Notes under the pieces: generated by a model
Seen by the model: only the letters and a program-made list of their open reading frames with translations
What the model was told of the DNA's origin: nothing
Database searches by the model: none
Program-made: the position numbers and the translations under genes
Shown: piece after piece, positions 12,413-15,304 of the stretch
Numbering within the stretch: the stretch's first letter is position 1
Layout of the letters: the number at the start of each line of letters is the position of its first letter
From: CANGTU01 sp046336655
GTDB taxonomy: Bacteria > Bacteroidota > Bacteroidia > Flavobacteriales_D > Sanyastnellaceae
Assembly (NCBI GenBank): GCA_046336655.1
Contig: JBKDGH010000064.1
Coordinates: forward strand, 1-15,304
Length of the DNA: 15,304 nucleotides
Direction of reading: 5' to 3'

Positions 12413-15304
12413 ATGAGAAACTTTCTATTCTCTATGCTCACTGCGCTGCCGCGTGGATTGAGCAGGGCCTTTTTGGCTTTTGCAATGGTCTGTAGTGTGG
12501 GCGTGGTTTCGGCCAACGCCCAGCCGAGCTGTGAGCCTTCACTTATCGTGACATGCGCAGCGGATCAATCTGTTTACTGTGGTGACCTCGAGGATTTCGC
12601 TCCTCCGGTTCCATCATTTGAGCCTGACGGGTGCGAAAACTTCCTTCCCGGCGAGTTGTCGTTTGGGTTTGAACCAGTGCTGATTTCATCCGGCGACTGC
12701 TCAAGCACTTACGCAGTGAACTGGGTGGTTGCTTTCGGAAACGCAATCGGCACCTGCACGCACATTCTCACTGTATTTGATAACGTGGGTCCTGTATTCG
12801 ATTTCGTCCCGGAGGACGCAACTGTTGAGTGCGGAACTGAAATTCCCGGCCCGGCAACTCTTACTGCTACCGATGCGTGCGGTGAGGTATCCGAAGTAGT
12901 GCTGTTTACCTCCACTACGGACACCGGAGAAGGAATCAACACTGGCTTTGAGATTTGCCAGCTCACTACTCCAATCGGTCCTGGTCCTGACCATGCCGTT
13001 TGGCTCAACGGTGTTCAGGCTCTCGGCCTGGCTGCGAGCAACCACTGGTCTTGGATCGGCTCTCCGACCCTGACCCGTTTCCCTGACGGCACAGCACATG
13101 TAGTTGGTGATGTGGTGAACAATGCCAACGCTGCTCAGGCATGGCACGTGGATATGTGGTTCGAAAACCGCCGCAACTGGGACGAGTGGTCCGCACTCGG
13201 ACGCAGCTACAAGGATGATCTCAACCTGGCTACTCCGGGTTCACTGTACGAGTCATGGGATTACTATGAGCTGGTTCCGACATTCTCACGCCTCACTGGG
13301 TTCAATTCCTACGAAGGCAATGAGCTCTATCTTTCACACCAGCCGGAGAACTACTACTTCGGATTCCAGTTTGGTGAAGCGGCCAACAACCGCAATGCCA
13401 ATGATGGTTTCTCTGGTTGGTTCTACTGGGAAGGTTGGTACAATGGTCAGTGGCGCTCTGGTAACGGTGACTTGTTTACCAACAACACCTGCGCTCAGTT
13501 TGAAGTTGAGTGTGAACTCGAAACTACTTACGTGTGGCGTGCTGAAGATGCCTGTGGCAACAATACGTTCGCATCACAGACGATCAATGTAGTGGATACT
13601 ACCGGTCCGGTATTTGAAAACTGTCCCGAAGCTATCACTGTCGAATGCGGCGACGATCTTCCCGAAGTTCCTGTGCTTACTGCTGTAGATGCATGCACTG
13701 CGACTACGGTAACCTATCTCGGGCAAAGTGAAATTGTGTACACTGATCCGTGCTCTGGGACACTTACCCGCACATGGGCCGCCGATGACGAATGTAACAA
13801 CCGCACCTGGTGCATCCAGACGATCACAATCGTTGATACAACGCCTCCTGCATTCACTTTCGTTCCGGAAGCTGCCTCTTATGAGTGCGACGAAGAGATC
13901 GTTTATGAAGACGCTACTGCTTCTGACATCTGTCAGGAAACAGTTACTGTAACAGTTTCTGAAGAAATCGTGGAAGGTAACTGCCCGCAGGAATACACCA
14001 TTATCCGCACCTTTACAGCTTCTGATGGATGTCAGAACTCATCTACTGCTCAGCAGACCATCACTGTGGTGGACACCACTGCTCCGGTATTCGATGAGTA
14101 CGACATGTATATCGCAGTGGAGTGCACGGAAATTGAAAGCGTTCCAGCCCTTACCGCTACTGATAACTGTGGTGAAGTAACTGTAGAACTTGAGTCTGAA
14201 ATCCTGAACTCAGGCGGATGTCTCGGCGTTCTTCAGCGTCTCTACATCGCTACCGACGAGTGCGGCAATTCGACTGAAGCCTACCAGTTCATCACTATCC
14301 TCGATACCACAAATCCGGTGATCGAGAATCCTGCTGATTTCACAGCAGAATGTGATAACGTTCCTTCTCTCCCTGAAATTGAGATCTACGATAACTGCGG
14401 TTACGAAGTGACCGTGGAAACCAGCACTGAAATTCTTCCAGGGGAGTGTGAAAACAACTACACCATTGTATGGACATGGACTGCTACTGACTACTGCGAG
14501 AACGTAAGCACTGCCTCCACATCTGTAACTGTAATTGATAACACTAACCCGGTGTTCGACTTTCTTCCACAGGACGAGTACTACGAGTGTGATCAGGAAA
14601 TCGCAGAGCCTGCAATTCCAGGTGCAACGGACAACTGCGACGAAGACGTAGATGTCACCTTTACGGAAGAGATATTCCCGGGCGAATGTCCTCAGGAATA
14701 CAGCATACAGCGTGTGATCCGTGCGTTTGACAACTGCGGAAATCAGGCTATCTGGTCAGTAATGATTTATGTATCTGACAATACCGCTCCTGTATTCGGT
14801 GAGCAGGAGAGTTTCTACACCTACGAGTGTGATACTACCATCCCCACTATCGAGCCGGTAGTGTCTGACAACTGTGGTGAAGTTACCCTGAGCTTCAGTG
14901 ATGAAGAAATGATCGAAAACGAATGCTTCGGCTATACCTACCGCACCTGGACTGCTGCTGATGAGTGCGGCAATGAAAGCACCTTCGTTCAGACCTTCAT
15001 GATTCAGGATACTACCGATCCAACCTTTGCAGGCGAGATAGAGATCAATTTGCCATGCGATAACTTCGCAGGAATCTTCGTAACCGCCACAGACAACTGC
15101 GACGAAGAAGTGATGATTGAAGTGGTGAATGATGAGCCGGTTAGCGGTGGCTGCCAGGGTCGTATCATCCGTACTTACGGTGCATGGGACAACTGCGACA
15201 ACTACACTGAATTTACTCAGATCATCACACTCACTGACGAAGTAGCTCCTGTGCTCGTTGAAGCTACAGCTGACTTCACTGTAGAGTGTGACGAAGTGTA
15301 TGAA
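12413..15304 (+). CDS. Giant secreted cysteine-rich Ig-like repeat protein (partial)
   Basis: 964 codons are visible and the frame is still open at the right edge. The ATG at 12413 starts a long signal peptide (MRNFLFSMLTALPRGLSRAF, then a hydrophobic core ending VVSANA before Q37); an in-frame Met at residue 8 is an alternative start. The mature part is a chain of about nine units of 76-80 residues. Each has a common plan: VEC, TDNCG, a G-x-C before the last strands, DECGN, then a DTTxPVF linker. This resembles the HYR-like and SprB-like repeats of large Bacteroidota surface proteins. Four conserved cysteines per unit suggest paired disulfides outside the cytoplasm. The second unit is split by a domain of about 190 residues (about 172-360). 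Such proteins usually end in a gliding-associated or T9SS C-terminal domain, which would lie outside the window. The likely role is adhesion or gliding; no enzyme motif is seen. Confidence 0.88.
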   Translation, partial: MRNFLFSMLTALPRGLSRAFLAFAMVCSVGVVSANAQPSCEPSLIVTCAADQSVYCGDLEDFAPPVPSFEPDGCENFLPGELSFGFEPVLISSGDCSSTYAVNWVVAFGNAIGTCTHILTVFDNVGPVFDFVPEDATVECGTEIPGPATLTATDACGEVSEVVLFTSTTDTGEGINTGFEICQLTTPIGPGPDHAVWLNGVQALGLAASNHWSWIGSPTLTRFPDGTAHVVGDVVNNANAAQAWHVDMWFENRRNWDEWSALGRSYKDDLNLATPGSLYESWDYYELVPTFSRLTGFNSYEGNELYLSHQPENYYFGFQFGEAANNRNANDGFSGWFYWEGWYNGQWRSGNGDLFTNNTCAQFEVECELETTYVWRAEDACGNNTFASQTINVVDTTGPVFENCPEAITVECGDDLPEVPVLTAVDACTATTVTYLGQSEIVYTDPCSGTLTRTWAADDECNNRTWCIQTITIVDTTPPAFTFVPEAASYECDEEIVYEDATASDICQETVTVTVSEEIVEGNCPQEYTIIRTFTASDGCQNSSTAQQTITVVDTTAPVFDEYDMYIAVECTEIESVPALTATDNCGEVTVELESEILNSGGCLGVLQRLYIATDECGNSTEAYQFITILDTTNPVIENPADFTAECDNVPSLPEIEIYDNCGYEVTVETSTEILPGECENNYTIVWTWTATDYCENVSTASTSVTVIDNTNPVFDFLPQDEYYECDQEIAEPAIPGATDNCDEDVDVTFTEEIFPGECPQEYSIQRVIRAFDNCGNQAIWSVMIYVSDNTAPVFGEQESFYTYECDTTIPTIEPVVSDNCGEVTLSFSDEEMIENECFGYTYRTWTAADECGNESTFVQTFMIQDTTDPTFAGEIEINLPCDNFAGIFVTATDNCDEEVMIEVVNDEPVSGGCQGRIIRTYGAWDNCDNYTEFTQIITLTDEVAPVLVEATADFTVECDEVYE
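12779..15304 (+). repeat. Tandem protein repeats of 76-80 residues
   Basis: The linker motif D-x-x-x-P (mostly DTTxPVF) recurs with its Asp codon at 12779, 13595, 13835, 14072, 14303, 14537, 14777, 15008 and 15236. After the first step, which is lengthened to 272 residues by an inserted domain, the steps are 80, 79, 77, 78, 80, 77 and 76 residues. The copies are clearly related in protein but well diverged in DNA, so they are old duplications rather than a recent expansion. Confidence 0.9.
12926..13492 (+). other. Domain inserted within the second Ig-like repeat
   Basis: Between GEVSEVVLF of one repeat half and CAQFEVECELETTYVWRAED of the other lies a Trp/Tyr/Asn-rich stretch of about 190 residues. 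Its landmarks are DHAVWLNGVQALGL, WHVDMWFENRR, EWSALGRSYKDD, WDYYELVP, SRLTG, YYFGFQFGEAANNRNAN and SGWFYWEGWYNG. Related stretches with the same order (VWL/IYL opening, W-x-VD, a short SGWF ending) seem to occur in other bacterial secreted proteins, but I cannot name a family with confidence. The aromatic content would suit carbohydrate binding; that is inference. Confidence 0.65.

Noticed and set aside
12701..13147. Minus-strand open frame of 148 codons opposite the giant protein
   Set aside because: The plus strand has the signal peptide and repeat structure in an unbroken frame; the minus frame is a shadow.
12779..15304. Possible CRISPR-like or recent DNA tandem repeat array
   Set aside because: The periodicity is at protein level (76-80 residues) with strongly diverged DNA; there are no short identical repeats with spacers.

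Overview
The window looks like chromosomal DNA from a member of the Bacteroidota, most likely a Flavobacteriales relative. Four signs support this. A short secreted protein ends in a type IX secretion (Por) sorting domain. A very long cysteine-rich repeat protein of the kind common in gliding Bacteroidota runs off the right edge. A MoxR/DUF58/DUF4129/DUF4350/SpoIIM/RDD membrane cluster is present. Several promoters fit the Bacteroidota -7 consensus TAnnTTTG. I see no mobile element, CRISPR array or rRNA.

Layout: (1) 1-1387, minus: N-terminal half of valyl-tRNA synthetase (valS), cut by the left edge, with its own promoter. (2) 1444-2298, minus: a calcineurin-like metallophosphoesterase of the LpxH type. 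(3) 2499-3329, plus: a secreted protein with a T9SS C-terminal domain. It converges on the next cluster at a strong hairpin terminator. (4) 9864-3363, minus: a tight five-gene operon. In transcription order it holds a SpoIIM-domain membrane protein with an unusually long second membrane half, a DUF4129 protein, a DUF4350 protein, a MoxR AAA+ ATPase and a DUF58 protein. (5) 9921-10658, plus: a divergent RDD-family membrane protein that belongs to the same functional neighbourhood. (6) 11700-10648, minus: 3-dehydroquinate synthase (aroB), whose end overlaps the RDD gene by 11 bases. (7) 11843-11771, minus: tRNA-Phe(GAA), with a promoter in front and a hairpin terminator between it and aroB. (8) 11889-12412: a gap of about 520 bases without a convincing gene. 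(9) 12413-15304, plus: the first 964 codons of a giant secreted protein, with a signal peptide, about nine Ig-like units of 76-80 residues, and one unit split by a domain of about 190 residues.

How the parts fit: genes in (4) and (5) probably form one envelope module. The MoxR ATPase and DUF58 protein are a classic pair thought to act as a chaperone or assembly machine. The SpoIIM, RDD, DUF4129 and DUF4350 proteins supply membrane and periplasmic parts. The substrate is unknown. The remaining genes are housekeeping (valS, lpxH-like, aroB, tRNA-Phe) or T9SS-type surface cargo. The most worthwhile leads are the long SpoIIM fusion, the acidic Tyr/Glu-rich insert in the DUF4350 protein, the split repeat of the giant surface protein, and the tRNA-Phe/hairpin/aroB arrangement.
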